Positions 34,273-42,860 of a DNA stretch of 64,000 bases are shown here, one piece after another. This DNA is from Sphaerisporangium perillae (GTDB lineage Bacteria; Actinomycetota; Actinomycetes; Streptosporangiales; Streptosporangiaceae). The stretch is from NCBI RefSeq assembly GCF_023276435.1, contig NZ_JALLPO010000004.1, forward strand, positions 124,001 through 188,000, in the 5' to 3' direction. The position numbers and the translations under genes were made by a program. How positions within the stretch are numbered: the first letter of the stretch is position 1; the number at the start of each line of letters is the position of its first letter. Under the pieces are notes generated by a model. That model was not told the origin of the DNA, ran no database searches, and saw only the letters and a program-made list of their open reading frames with translations.

Positions 34273-35609
34273 CCAGTCCCCTGTCCCGCCGCTCCTTCCT
34301 CGGCCTGTCCGGGGCCGTCGGGCTGACCGCGACACTGGCCGCCTGCGGCGGCGGCACCAAGATCGGGAGCGGGTCCTCCGCGCCCGCCTCGGCCGCGCCC
34401 ACCTTCTCCGGTGGGGAGTACAACGGGCCCAAGGTCAACCTGGAGTTCTGGAACGGCTTCACCGGCGGGGACGGCCCGCACTTCCGCGCCATGCTCGACG
34501 CCTTCAACAAGGAGTACGCCGGCAGGATCGAGGTCCGCAACGTCACCCGCCGCTGGGAGGACCTCTACCCGGCGATGCCCACCGCCATCGCCGCGGGCAA
34601 GGGCCCGGACGTGGCGGTCATCCACATCGACTGGATCGGCACCTTCGCCGTCCGCTCGGTGCTGAGCCCGCTCGACGACGTCGTCTCCGCGCTCAAGCTC
34701 AGCGACGCCGACTTCATCCCCGCCGTCTGGCAGGCCGGCGTCTACGGCGGCAAGCGCTACAGCGTTCCGCTGGACGTCCACTGCCTGGGCGACTACTGGA
34801 ACGCCGCCCACCTGGACAAGATCGGCCTCAAGGAGGCCCCCGCGGACAAGGCCACCTACCAGGACGCGCTCGCCGAACTGGCCAAGGCCGGCGTCGCCAA
34901 GCCGTTCTGGATGCCCAACAAGTGGCCCGCGCACCTGATGTTCATGACCCTGCTGTGGCAGAACGGCGGCCGGCTGTACAGCGAGGACGGCACCAAGGCG
35001 CTCTGGGGTTCCGACCAGGGGGCGCAGGCGCTGGCGTGGATGGTCGAGCAGATCGACAAGGGGTACAGCCCCGAGAAGGTCGCGATCGACACCCAGTACG
35101 CCGCCTTCAAGAACGACAAGGTGAGCTTCACCTGGGACGGCATCTGGCAGATCAACGACCTCAAGACCAACGCCCCGAACCTGCGCTGGGGACTGTCCCC
35201 GGTCCCGGCCATCGGCGACAGCGCGGCCGTGTGGAGCTCCTCGCACAACCTGGTGATGACCGCCCAGGCGGCCAAGGACGCCAACAAGGTGCAGGCGGCG
35301 AAGTTCTTCATCGACCACATCAGCCGGCAGTCCACCGAATGGGCCAAGGCCGGGATGATCCCCGCCCGCAACTCCGTCCGGCAGGACCCGTCGATCGCCG
35401 ACCTGCCGCAGATCAAGCTGGCCGCCGACCCGGGTGTCTTCCACTTCCTGCCCGCCCTGCCCGGCGTCGGCGACGTCCAGTCCAAGGCCCTGGAGCTGGC
35501 CGTCGCCAAGGCGGTGCTCAAGCAGTCGAGCCCCGCTGACGCGCTGAAGGAGGGCGTGGTGACCGCCGACAAGCTGCTGGCCGACAACAAGAGGAAGTAC
35601 GCCCAGTGA
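34269..35609 (+). CDS. ABC transporter sugar-binding lipoprotein
   Basis: 446 residues. The N-terminus combines a twin-arginine motif (SRRSFLGLSG) with a lipobox (LAAC, Cys about 25), so it is exported and lipid-anchored. The body is a family-1 extracellular solute-binding protein (VNLEFWNGFTGGDGPHFRAM, AAGKGPDVAVIHIDW, FTWDGIWQIND). It captures a sugar, presumably arabinose or arabino-oligosaccharides given the GH51 partner, and delivers it to the two permeases downstream. It overlaps the preceding gene by ATGA and the next by GTGA. Confidence 0.95.
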   Translation: MTSPLSRRSFLGLSGAVGLTATLAACGGGTKIGSGSSAPASAAPTFSGGEYNGPKVNLEFWNGFTGGDGPHFRAMLDAFNKEYAGRIEVRNVTRRWEDLYPAMPTAIAAGKGPDVAVIHIDWIGTFAVRSVLSPLDDVVSALKLSDADFIPAVWQAGVYGGKRYSVPLDVHCLGDYWNAAHLDKIGLKEAPADKATYQDALAELAKAGVAKPFWMPNKWPAHLMFMTLLWQNGGRLYSEDGTKALWGSDQGAQALAWMVEQIDKGYSPEKVAIDTQYAAFKNDKVSFTWDGIWQINDLKTNAPNLRWGLSPVPAIGDSAAVWSSSHNLVMTAQAAKDANKVQAAKFFIDHISRQSTEWAKAGMIPARNSVRQDPSIADLPQIKLAADPGVFHFLPALPGVGDVQSKALELAVAKAVLKQSSPADALKEGVVTADKLLADNKRKYAQ

Positions 35610-36541
35610 GCGTGCTCACCCGCTCGGCGGACCTCGCGGGAGCGGCCACCGCCGCTCCCGCGGGGGCCGCGCGCAGGATGCGCTGGTGGACCCCGTACGC
35701 CTTCCTCGCGCCGTACCTGCTGCTGTTCGCCGTGTTCATGGTGCTGCCGATCGGCTTCGGGTTCTGGACCAGCCTGCACGAATGGGACATCAGCCTGCCG
35801 GCCAAGCCGTTCGTGGGGCTGGAGCACTACACCGAGCTGTTCGACCCCGCGAGCGTCGACGGCTCGCGCTTCTGGATGGCCATGCGCGCCACCGGCGTGT
35901 TCACCGTCGCCTCGGTGCCGCTGCTCATCCTGCTGCCCCTGCTGGTCGCACTGCTGATGAACGGCCGGTTCCGGGGGCGCAACGTCTACCGCGCCGTCTA
36001 CTTCGCCCCGTACGTGCTCGGCGTGGCCGTCGTCGGGTTCGTCTGGCGGTACCTGCTTGACGGCAACATCGGCCTGGTCGACCATTACCTCGGCCTCGAC
36101 GTGCAGTGGACCACTGACGTGCCGCCGGCGTGGATCGCCCTGGTCGGCGTCACCGTGTGGTGGACCCTCGGCCTGAACGCCGTGATCTTCCTGGCCGGGC
36201 TGCAGGACATCCCGCGCGAGCTGTACGAGGCGGCCATGGTGGACGGCGCCGGCCCGCTGGCCCGGTTCCGCGCGGTGACGCTCCCCGGGCTGCGGCCGGT
36301 CACCGTGTTCGTGGTCAACGCCACGATCCTCGCCTCGGCCAACATGTTCGGCCAGTCGTACCTGATCACCTCGGGCGCGCCCGCCGACCAGACCAAGACC
36401 GCGATCTACCTCATCGCCGAGACCGGCCTGCGGCAGTTCGACATGGGGACCGCCTCGGCGATGAGCTTCATCCTCGCCGGGTTCCTGATGTGCGCGAGCG
36501 CCCTGGTCTTCGGCGCCTTCCGCGACAGGAGCAAGCCATGA
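35606..36541 (+). CDS. ABC sugar permease, MalF-like
   Basis: 311 residues, GTG start overlapping the binding-protein stop. Six membrane segments are visible, beginning with YAFLAPYLLLFAVFMVLPIGFGFW. The EAA loop that contacts the ATPase reads ELYEAAMVDGAGPLARFRAVTLPGL. No ATPase gene is in the operon; such importers in actinomycetes normally share the MsiK ATPase encoded elsewhere. The 3' end (coding for GAFRDRSKP) is part of a local duplication described separately. Confidence 0.93.
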   Translation: MSVLTRSADLAGAATAAPAGAARRMRWWTPYAFLAPYLLLFAVFMVLPIGFGFWTSLHEWDISLPAKPFVGLEHYTELFDPASVDGSRFWMAMRATGVFTVASVPLLILLPLLVALLMNGRFRGRNVYRAVYFAPYVLGVAVVGFVWRYLLDGNIGLVDHYLGLDVQWTTDVPPAWIALVGVTVWWTLGLNAVIFLAGLQDIPRELYEAAMVDGAGPLARFRAVTLPGLRPVTVFVVNATILASANMFGQSYLITSGAPADQTKTAIYLIAETGLRQFDMGTASAMSFILAGFLMCASALVFGAFRDRSKP

Positions 36542-36585
36542 ACACCGCGGCCTCCGGTGCCTTCGGCGAGAGGAGCGAGCCTTGA
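36512..36585 (+). repeat. Duplicated stop/ribosome-site unit and 15-codon mini-frame between permease genes
   Basis: The 30 bases 36512-36541, ending the first permease with AGGAGCAAGCCATGA, recur at 36556-36585 with 25/30 identity, ending AGGAGCGAGCCTTGA. The first ATGA opens a 15-codon frame (36538-36585) whose stop overlaps the TTG start of the next permease. The ancestral start was probably the first ATG, displaced by a duplication. Confidence 0.7.
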
Positions 36586-37424
36586 CCGCCGCCCCGGCCG
36601 CCCGGCGGGTCCGACGCGCCCTGCTCCACCTGGTGCTGGCCGTCGTCGCCGCGCTCTACATCAGCCCGCTCGTGTACATGCTGCTGACCTCCTTCAAGAC
36701 GCGCGAGGGCGCCGGGTCCACCGAACCGCAGTGGATCCCGAGCCCGGCCACCACCGGCGCCTACCGGGAGATCCTCAACAGCCCCGACAGCCCGATCCTG
36801 ACCTGGTTCGCCAACAGCCTCATCGCGGCGACCGGCCACGCCGTCCTGGTGCTGCTCACCGCGGCCCCGGCCGCCTACGCGCTCGCGCGGCTGCGCTTCC
36901 GCGGGCGGTCGGCCATCTTCACCGTGGTCGTCGCGACGCTGTTCGTGCCGCCGGTCGTGCTGCTCATCCCGAACTTCCTCATCGTCAACGAGCTGTCCTG
37001 GGTCGACAGCCTGCCCGCCGTCATCGTCCCGGCCGCGGCGGGCGGCTTCGGGGTCTTCTTCCTGCGGCAGTTCTTCCTCACGCTCCCCGGCGAGCTGGAG
37101 GAGGCCGCCGAGCTGGACGGCTGCAACCGCTGGCAGATCTTCACCGCCATCGCGCTCCCACTGGCCAGGCCCGCGCTCGTCACGCTGTTCCTGCTGTCGT
37201 TCCTGACCAACTGGAACGACTTCCTGTGGCCCATCTACGTGCTGCTCAGCCCCGACTCGCTGACCCTGCCCGCCGGCCTCGGCAACTTCCAGAGCGCCAA
37301 CAACATCCGCTACGACCTGCTCATGGCCGGAGCGGTGATCGCCAGCCTCCCGGTGATCCTGCTCTACCTGGCGGCACAACGATGGGTGATCGAGGGCATC
37401 TCCCGCTCAGGCCTCAAGGGCTGA
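36582..37424 (+). CDS. ABC sugar permease, MalG-like
   Basis: 280 residues from TTG, behind AGAGGAG in the duplicated unit; there is no ATG or GTG in this frame nearby. Six membrane segments, with the EAA motif ELEEAAELDGCNRWQIFTAIALPLARP. It ends the arabinose-type import operon. A 6-bp stem (37481-37500) about 60 bases past the stop may terminate transcription. Use of TTG together with a coupling mini-frame suggests this subunit is made at a reduced or tightly coupled rate. Confidence 0.92.
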   Translation: MTAAPAARRVRRALLHLVLAVVAALYISPLVYMLLTSFKTREGAGSTEPQWIPSPATTGAYREILNSPDSPILTWFANSLIAATGHAVLVLLTAAPAAYALARLRFRGRSAIFTVVVATLFVPPVVLLIPNFLIVNELSWVDSLPAVIVPAAAGGFGVFFLRQFFLTLPGELEEAAELDGCNRWQIFTAIALPLARPALVTLFLLSFLTNWNDFLWPIYVLLSPDSLTLPAGLGNFQSANNIRYDLLMAGAVIASLPVILLYLAAQRWVIEGISRSGLKG

Positions 37425-37480
37425 GGCCTGGCCAACCGGCGGCACCTCGTCGCGGAGGCCTGACGGCGATCACGGAAAGT

Positions 37481-37500
37481 CAAGGGATCTCGACCCCTTG
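37481..37500 (+). terminator. Weak hairpin after the sugar importer operon
   Basis: CAAGGG and CCCTTG form a 6-bp stem with an 8-base loop, located 57 bases after the permease stop and 75 bases before the next gene. It is short, so termination is only suggested. Confidence 0.35.
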
Positions 37501-37574
37501 TCAGTGCCGGTCGGCCGAGAGGATGATCTGGCCTGGACTGCCGGTTCCGTGGGTGGGTGCGCATGGGAGACGTC

Positions 37575-37967
37575 ATGGGTACGGATGATGGGCTCAGTCT
37601 GGCGCTGGTCATCGTCCCTGAGGCGGGCACCGAGCCCGAGCAGGCTGAGCGGCTCGTCCGGCGGCTGCGAGGCGAGCTCGCCGAACTCGATGTGGAGTCG
37701 GTCGGCTGGGCGCCGGGCGAGGCGGCTCCGGAGGGCGCCAAGGGCGCCGACCCGCTCACGCTGGGGGCGATCGTGGTGGCGTTGAGCGCCTCGGGAGGCG
37801 TCTTCACGGCGCTGATCGACACGGTACGCGACTGGCTCGGCCGGCAGCAGGGCAGGCACCGGGTCGCGGTGACCATCGACGGCGACACCATCGAGCTGGA
37901 GCGGGCATCGCCCGACCAGCAGCGTGACCTCGTCGAGGCGTACCTGCGCCGCCATTCGACGCGGTAG
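37575..37967 (+). CDS. EACC1 (effector-associated constant component 1) protein
   Basis: 130 residues from the ATG behind GGGAG (37565-37569); ATG 37563 is an alternative. The pattern LSLALVIVPEAGTEPEQAERLVRRLRGEL, then GADPLTLGAIVVALSASGGVFTAL (a hydrophobic helix), then HRVAVTIDGDTIELERASPDQQRDLV matches EACC1 domains. In the actinobacterial conflict systems described by the Aravind group, these are encoded next to effector proteases such as caspases. The caspase gene follows after ten bases. EACC1 is thought to be a signalling or adaptor module; biochemical function is unproven. Family assignment is from memory of the pattern. Confidence 0.75.
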   Translation: MGTDDGLSLALVIVPEAGTEPEQAERLVRRLRGELAELDVESVGWAPGEAAPEGAKGADPLTLGAIVVALSASGGVFTALIDTVRDWLGRQQGRHRVAVTIDGDTIELERASPDQQRDLVEAYLRRHSTR

Positions 37968-37977
37968 CGGGGCTCCC

Positions 37978-40900
37978 ATGGGCCGACGACTGGCGCTGGT
38001 GATCGCCAGCTATGCGTACGAGGACCCCGGGCTGCGGCGGCTCACGTCGCCCGCCCACGACGCGGAGGCCTTCGCCGCCGTCCTGCGGGACCCGCAGATC
38101 GCCGGTTTCGAGGTCACCACCCTGATCAACGAGCCGCACCACCGGGTGGGCGAGGCCATCGGCGAGCTCTACCGGGATCGGCGGCGGGACGACCTGACAT
38201 TGCTGTACTTCACCGGGCACGGGCTGAAGGACGACGCGGGCCGGCTGTTCCTGGCGATGGCCAACACGCGCCGGGACGGGCTGCTGTTCACGGCCCTGTC
38301 CGCCGAGCAGATCGACCAGGCGATGGAGGGATGCGCCTCGCGGCAGAAGATCCTCATCCTCGACTGCTGCTACAGCGGCGCGTTCCCGCCGGGACGGCTG
38401 GCGAAGGCCGACCCTGACGTGCACTCCCTGGAGCGCTTCCGGGGCCGCGGGCGTGCCGTCCTCACCGCATCCGACGCCACCCAGTACTCCTTCGAGGGCG
38501 ACCGGCTGCGGGGCGAGGCCGCGCAGTCGGTGTTCACCCGCCACCTGGTGGAGGGCCTGAGGGACGGCCGCGCCGATCTGGACGGGGACGGGGACATCAC
38601 CGTCGACGAGCTGTACAGCTACGTGCACGAGCGCGTGGTCGACGAGATGCCGCAGCAGCGCCCCAAGAAGCAGGACGACGTCGAGGGCCGCATCGTCATC
38701 GCCCGGAACGTCCACTGGACCCTGCCGGCGCATCTGCGCAACGCGCTCGGCAGCCCCATCGCGACGGACCGGCTCGACGCGCTTGACGGGCTCGCCCACC
38801 TCCACCGCATCGGCAACGACACCGTCCGCGCCACCGTCCAGGCCGAGCTCGAGCGCCTGGCCCACGACGACAGCAGGCTCGTCTCGACGGCGGCGTCCGC
38901 GCGGCTGGCGTCTCTGGCCGGGGGTGCGTCCGCGCCGGGCGCCCCCGACCGGCGGGCGGGCGATTCCGCGCCCGCGTCGCCCTCGAGCGCCGGCGGCGAG
39001 AGGTCGCGGTCCGCGCCGGGCCCGGCCGGATGGCCGGGGAAGGCCGCGCGCGTCCTCCTTGCGCCGTGGCGGCACATCTCCACGGTGGCCGGAGCCCTCG
39101 CGGCCTCGGCCGGGGTGCTGCTGACCGTGGGGGAGGTGGTGTGGCACGCTTCCCGGGCGTCCGCCGTGGAGTCGGAGCTGCGCCACAGTGCTTCCTTCTT
39201 CAAGCTGGAGCCGGGTGCCGGGGCCGTCTTCGCCTGGTACACGGCCTGCATGGCCGCACTGGCCCTGATCGGGGCCGTCCTGGCGGTCCTGCCTCGGACG
39301 AGATCGCTCATCGGGCCCGGCGTCCTGATCGGCGCCGGCGCCGCCTCGGCCTGCGGCCTGGCCTTCTTCGCCGGCGACTTCGGGTTGGGTCCGGACTTCG
39401 CCGGCAGGCTCCCGGCCGAGCCCGCAGGGCACGCGATCATGGTCCTGGCGGCCGTCTGCGCCGGGCTCGCGCTCTGGCGGGACCCGGCCGCGCGTTTCGC
39501 GCTCGTCCTGCCCCGGGGCCGGGTCCGGTGGTCGGTGGTGGTCTCCGCGATCCTGGGCACGCTGGCCCTGCTCGGCGAGCTCGCGGAGGTCGCCGCCACG
39601 AAACGGGTCGACAGGGATCTGCGGGTCTGGGTCGCGCCGTTCTTCGTGGCGGCGGTGCTCGCGCTCGTCCTGCCGGCCGGCGCGGTGGCGGCCACCTCGC
39701 GCCGGCTCGGGCTCTCGCTGCTCGCCGGCTGGATCGCGGGCGGCACGGCGATCTTCGCCGGCGGGCTCGCGCTCGTCCTGGGCCATGAGTCGCTCGGATC
39801 CGCCGAGGTCGTCGCCTTCGGCTGCACGCTCGTGCCGCTTCTCCTGGCGGCCGGGCTCTGGCGGCGCGCGCCGGATCCGGCCGCGGAACCACCCACACCG
39901 GACAGCACCACCACGGCACCGGAAACACCCGGTGCGGCACCGGATCCCTCTGCGCCCGGCACGGCACCGGAACCGTCCGCACTGACCACCGCACCGGAAA
40001 CGACGGCGCCGGAACCGTCCGCACTGGCCACGGCAGCGGAACCGTCCGCGGCGACCACGGCACCGGAGACGCCGTCGCCGGAGCGGGCGCGGACGTCGCG
40101 TTTCAGCGCGCGCACGGGCCTGCTCACCCTGCTGGTCCTCGCAGGTCTCACCGTGGGGACCGGGTCGGCCGTCGTCGTCCGCTACGACGAGCTTTCCGTC
40201 ATGATGACCTCCGTCGCCGTCAGCCCGGACGGCACCCGCGTCTACGCCGTCGGAGACCTCCGCTACTCCGGCGGGGCGCGGATGTGGACCATCGACGCCG
40301 CCACCAAGCGGGTCATCGGGCGGCCGGTCGTGCTCGGGAACGGCTACCAGCCCTTCTACCAGATGGCGCTCACCCCCGACGGCCGCCGCGCGTACATCAC
40401 CCGCGCCGACACCGACACGGTCCGGGTGGTGGACACCGGGACGAACGCGATCGTCGGGCAGCCGATCAGCGTGGGCAAGGGGCCCGCGGGCATCGCCATC
40501 TCCCCGGACGGCCGGCGCGCCTACGTGTCGAACCGTGACTCCGGCAGCGTGTCGGTGATCGACACGACCACGAACGCGACCGTGGGCCGGCCCATCCCCG
40601 TCGGTGCCGGGCCTTCCGGGATCGTCGTCAGCCTGGACGGGCGGCGCGTCTACGTGGCCGACAGCGACTCGGACCAGGTGTCGGTGATCGACACGGCGAC
40701 CGGCACGACCACGGGAGCGCCCATTTCCGTCGGCGACCATCCCGGCGGACTGGCCATCAGCCAGGACGGTGCCCGTCTCTACGTCAGCACGGGCGGGATC
40801 TGGAACCTCAGCGACGAAGGCTTCGAGGTGATCAACACTGCGACCGGCGGCATCGTCGGGAAGCGGCTGGACCTCAGCATCGAAGCCAACATGATGGGCC

Positions 40901-41157
40901 TCTTCGACGGCTGGTCGGGGGTAGTCGTCGGCGGTGGCGGTGGCCAGGTGTACGTCACCAACGGCTGGTCCGACGGCGTTACCGTCATAGACGTGATGGC
41001 CGTCCGTGTCGTGCCCCGGGCGATCAAGGTGGGCGCGTTCGCCACCGGGATGGCGGCGAGCCCGGACGGCCGCTACCTCTACGCGGCGACCGCCGACGGC
41101 ATCTCGATCATCGACTCCCCCTCCTGGACGAGCGAACTCCTCACGATCTTCCCCTAG
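37978..41157 (+). CDS. Membrane-anchored caspase with C-terminal YVTN beta-propeller
   Basis: 1059 residues. Residues 1-250: caspase/C14 domain with catalytic His81 (YFTGHG) and Cys131 (LDCCYSGAF), and an EF-hand-like loop DLDGDGDITVDE at 200-211. Residues about 250-325: helical linker. Residues about 366-630: eight hydrophobic segments. Residues about 632-700: Pro/Thr/Glu linker with 14-residue repeats. A ninth segment lies at about 714-737. Residues about 740-1059: some six or seven YVTN repeats (SPDGRRAYVSNRDSGSVSVI type). With nine segments and a cytosolic caspase, the propeller would face outward. It pairs with the EACC1 gene ten bases upstream. Proposed role: a sensor-protease in a cell-suicide or conflict response. 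Confidence 0.88.
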   Translation: MGRRLALVIASYAYEDPGLRRLTSPAHDAEAFAAVLRDPQIAGFEVTTLINEPHHRVGEAIGELYRDRRRDDLTLLYFTGHGLKDDAGRLFLAMANTRRDGLLFTALSAEQIDQAMEGCASRQKILILDCCYSGAFPPGRLAKADPDVHSLERFRGRGRAVLTASDATQYSFEGDRLRGEAAQSVFTRHLVEGLRDGRADLDGDGDITVDELYSYVHERVVDEMPQQRPKKQDDVEGRIVIARNVHWTLPAHLRNALGSPIATDRLDALDGLAHLHRIGNDTVRATVQAELERLAHDDSRLVSTAASARLASLAGGASAPGAPDRRAGDSAPASPSSAGGERSRSAPGPAGWPGKAARVLLAPWRHISTVAGALAASAGVLLTVGEVVWHASRASAVESELRHSASFFKLEPGAGAVFAWYTACMAALALIGAVLAVLPRTRSLIGPGVLIGAGAASACGLAFFAGDFGLGPDFAGRLPAEPAGHAIMVLAAVCAGLALWRDPAARFALVLPRGRVRWSVVVSAILGTLALLGELAEVAATKRVDRDLRVWVAPFFVAAVLALVLPAGAVAATSRRLGLSLLAGWIAGGTAIFAGGLALVLGHESLGSAEVVAFGCTLVPLLLAAGLWRRAPDPAAEPPTPDSTTTAPETPGAAPDPSAPGTAPEPSALTTAPETTAPEPSALATAAEPSAATTAPETPSPERARTSRFSARTGLLTLLVLAGLTVGTGSAVVVRYDELSVMMTSVAVSPDGTRVYAVGDLRYSGGARMWTIDAATKRVIGRPVVLGNGYQPFYQMALTPDGRRAYITRADTDTVRVVDTGTNAIVGQPISVGKGPAGIAISPDGRRAYVSNRDSGSVSVIDTTTNATVGRPIPVGAGPSGIVVSLDGRRVYVADSDSDQVSVIDTATGTTTGAPISVGDHPGGLAISQDGARLYVSTGGIWNLSDEGFEVINTATGGIVGKRLDLSIEANMMGLFDGWSGVVVGGGGGQVYVTNGWSDGVTVIDVMAVRVVPRAIKVGAFATGMAASPDGRYLYAATADGISIIDSPSWTSELLTIFP

Positions 41158-41236
41158 GCCGCCCGTCCGGGTACGTCCGCGAGGTCGCCGGGCGCCGCAC
41201 GTACGCGGACGCAGGGGAAGTCTCGCGGAGACCACG

Positions 41237-42733
41237 CTAGGCGTGCTTACGGGCCTCCTCGCTGGGCTCGCAGGGCTCCAGGGGTGGGGCGTCCAGATTG
41301 CAGGCCATCTTGCGTTCGGGTTCGCGCAGGACGTTCGTCCTGATCGTGAGGAAGGTCAGCAGCGCCGCGCAGACCATCATGGCCGCGCTGAGCAGGATGG
41401 CGGTCCGGAAGCCCGAGGTGAAGGCGGTCGCCGAGGTGTAGGCGGCGCCGGTGAGCCCGACCAGCGGGGGAACGGCGGCGACGGCGAGCAGGCTGCCCGT
41501 CCGGGCGACGGCGTTGTTGACGCCGCTGGCGACTCCCGCGTACCGCTCCTCGGCCGTGGCCAGCACCGTCGCGGTCAGCGGGGCGACCGCGGAGGATAGC
41601 CCGAGGCCGAAGACCGCGACCGCGGGCAGCACGTCCAGAAGGTAGGACGCGCCCGGCCCGACGCGGCTCATCAGCAGCAGCCCTCCCGCGCACAGCAGGA
41701 TGCCGACGGTCATCGGCAGGCGCGGCCCGATCCGCTTGGCGAGCTCTCCCGCGCGGGGGGACAGCAGCAGCATCAGCAGCATGACGGGGAGCATCGCCGA
41801 CCCGGCGGCCAGCGGCGAGAACCCGGCGGCGACCTGCAGTTCCACGACGAGCAGGAAGAACACCACGCCCATCGCCGCGTACATGATCAGCGTCACCACG
41901 TTCACGGCGGTGAACTCGCGGGAGGCGAAGACGCGGACCGGCACCAGTGGGGACACGGCGCCGCCCCGGGAGCGGCGGGCCTCCAGCACCACGAAGGCCA
42001 CTCCCAGTGCGACGCCCACGACCGCCGCGACGACCGGCACCGCGGTCCCGCGCTCGATCAGCCCGTAGGTGATCCCGGCCAGGGAGGCGGCGGCGAGCGC
42101 GGCGCCCAGCACGTCGAAGCGGCCGGAGGTGCCCTCGTCCCGGGTCTCGGGCACGTGCCGCGCGGCGACCACGATCGTGAGCGCCGCGAGCGGCAGGTTG
42201 ATCAGGAACACCCAGCGCCAGCCCGCCGTCTCCACGAGCCAGCCGCCGAGCAGCGGGCCGATGGCGCCGGCGACGCCGCCGAGGCCCGACCAGGCGCCGA
42301 CGGCACGCGGACGGTCGTCACGGACGAAGGACGACTGGATGATCGCGAGCGAGCCGGGGGTGAGGAGCGCTCCGCCGATCCCCTGCAGCGCGCGGGCGAG
42401 GACCAGCGTCTGGATGTTGGGCGCCAGCCCGCACAGGGCCGAGGCGAGGGCGAACCACGCGACGCCGATGACGAAGATCTTACGACGGCCGTACCGGTCG
42501 CCGAGGGAGCCGCCGAGCAGGATCAACCCGGCGAGGGTGAGGGTGTAGGCGTTCACCGTCCACTGGAGCCCGGACATCGAGGCGCCGAGTTCCTCGCCGA
42601 GCCTCGGCAGCGCCACGTTGACGACGGTGCCGTCCAGGAAGGCCATGCCGGAGCCGAGGACGGTGGCGAACAGCACCCATCGGCCGCGGGGGGACCTGAG
42701 ACGTATGCCGTCGTTCTCCATGCGAACCATCAT
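41237..42733 (-). CDS. MFS multidrug exporter, DHA2 (EmrB/QacA) family
   Basis: 498 residues, about 14 membrane segments, the DHA2 layout. Motif A appears as GGSLGDRYGRRKIFVIG; motif C-like sequence is GPLLGGWLVETAGWRWVFLINLP. The N-terminus (MAFLDGTVVNVALPRLGEEL) matches EmrB-like proton antiporters that expel drugs or secreted metabolites. Starts at ATG 42733, or at ATG 42721 four codons later; neither has a strong ribosome site. No adjacent TetR regulator. The region downstream towards the caspase gene has a GTCCGCG/CGCGGAC stem that may terminate both genes. Confidence 0.92.
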   Translation of the reverse strand: MMVRMENDGIRLRSPRGRWVLFATVLGSGMAFLDGTVVNVALPRLGEELGASMSGLQWTVNAYTLTLAGLILLGGSLGDRYGRRKIFVIGVAWFALASALCGLAPNIQTLVLARALQGIGGALLTPGSLAIIQSSFVRDDRPRAVGAWSGLGGVAGAIGPLLGGWLVETAGWRWVFLINLPLAALTIVVAARHVPETRDEGTSGRFDVLGAALAAASLAGITYGLIERGTAVPVVAAVVGVALGVAFVVLEARRSRGGAVSPLVPVRVFASREFTAVNVVTLIMYAAMGVVFFLLVVELQVAAGFSPLAAGSAMLPVMLLMLLLSPRAGELAKRIGPRLPMTVGILLCAGGLLLMSRVGPGASYLLDVLPAVAVFGLGLSSAVAPLTATVLATAEERYAGVASGVNNAVARTGSLLAVAAVPPLVGLTGAAYTSATAFTSGFRTAILLSAAMMVCAALLTFLTIRTNVLREPERKMACNLDAPPLEPCEPSEEARKHA

Positions 42734-42860
42734 GCTGGACCTGGCGGAGTCCTATGTCCTTTGCTGATCCGTCACTATTTGTCGGGCATGCCTGGCTTGC
42801 CGTGGACCGGCCGGGCGGGCCCGGCCCCGGCTGTACCGTTGCGGGCGCTCCGGCCGGGCG

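Noticed and set aside
39897-40078. Regular repeats considered as a CRISPR array
   Set aside because: Repeats are in frame, encode Pro/Glu/Thr linker residues, are unequal in spacing and have no unique spacers or cas genes.
37804-41235. 1143-codon antisense frame opposite the EACC1/caspase genes
   Set aside because: It is the GC-bias mirror of the caspase gene; composition is Arg/Gly/Pro/His-rich with no domain, while the plus-strand frame has full motifs.
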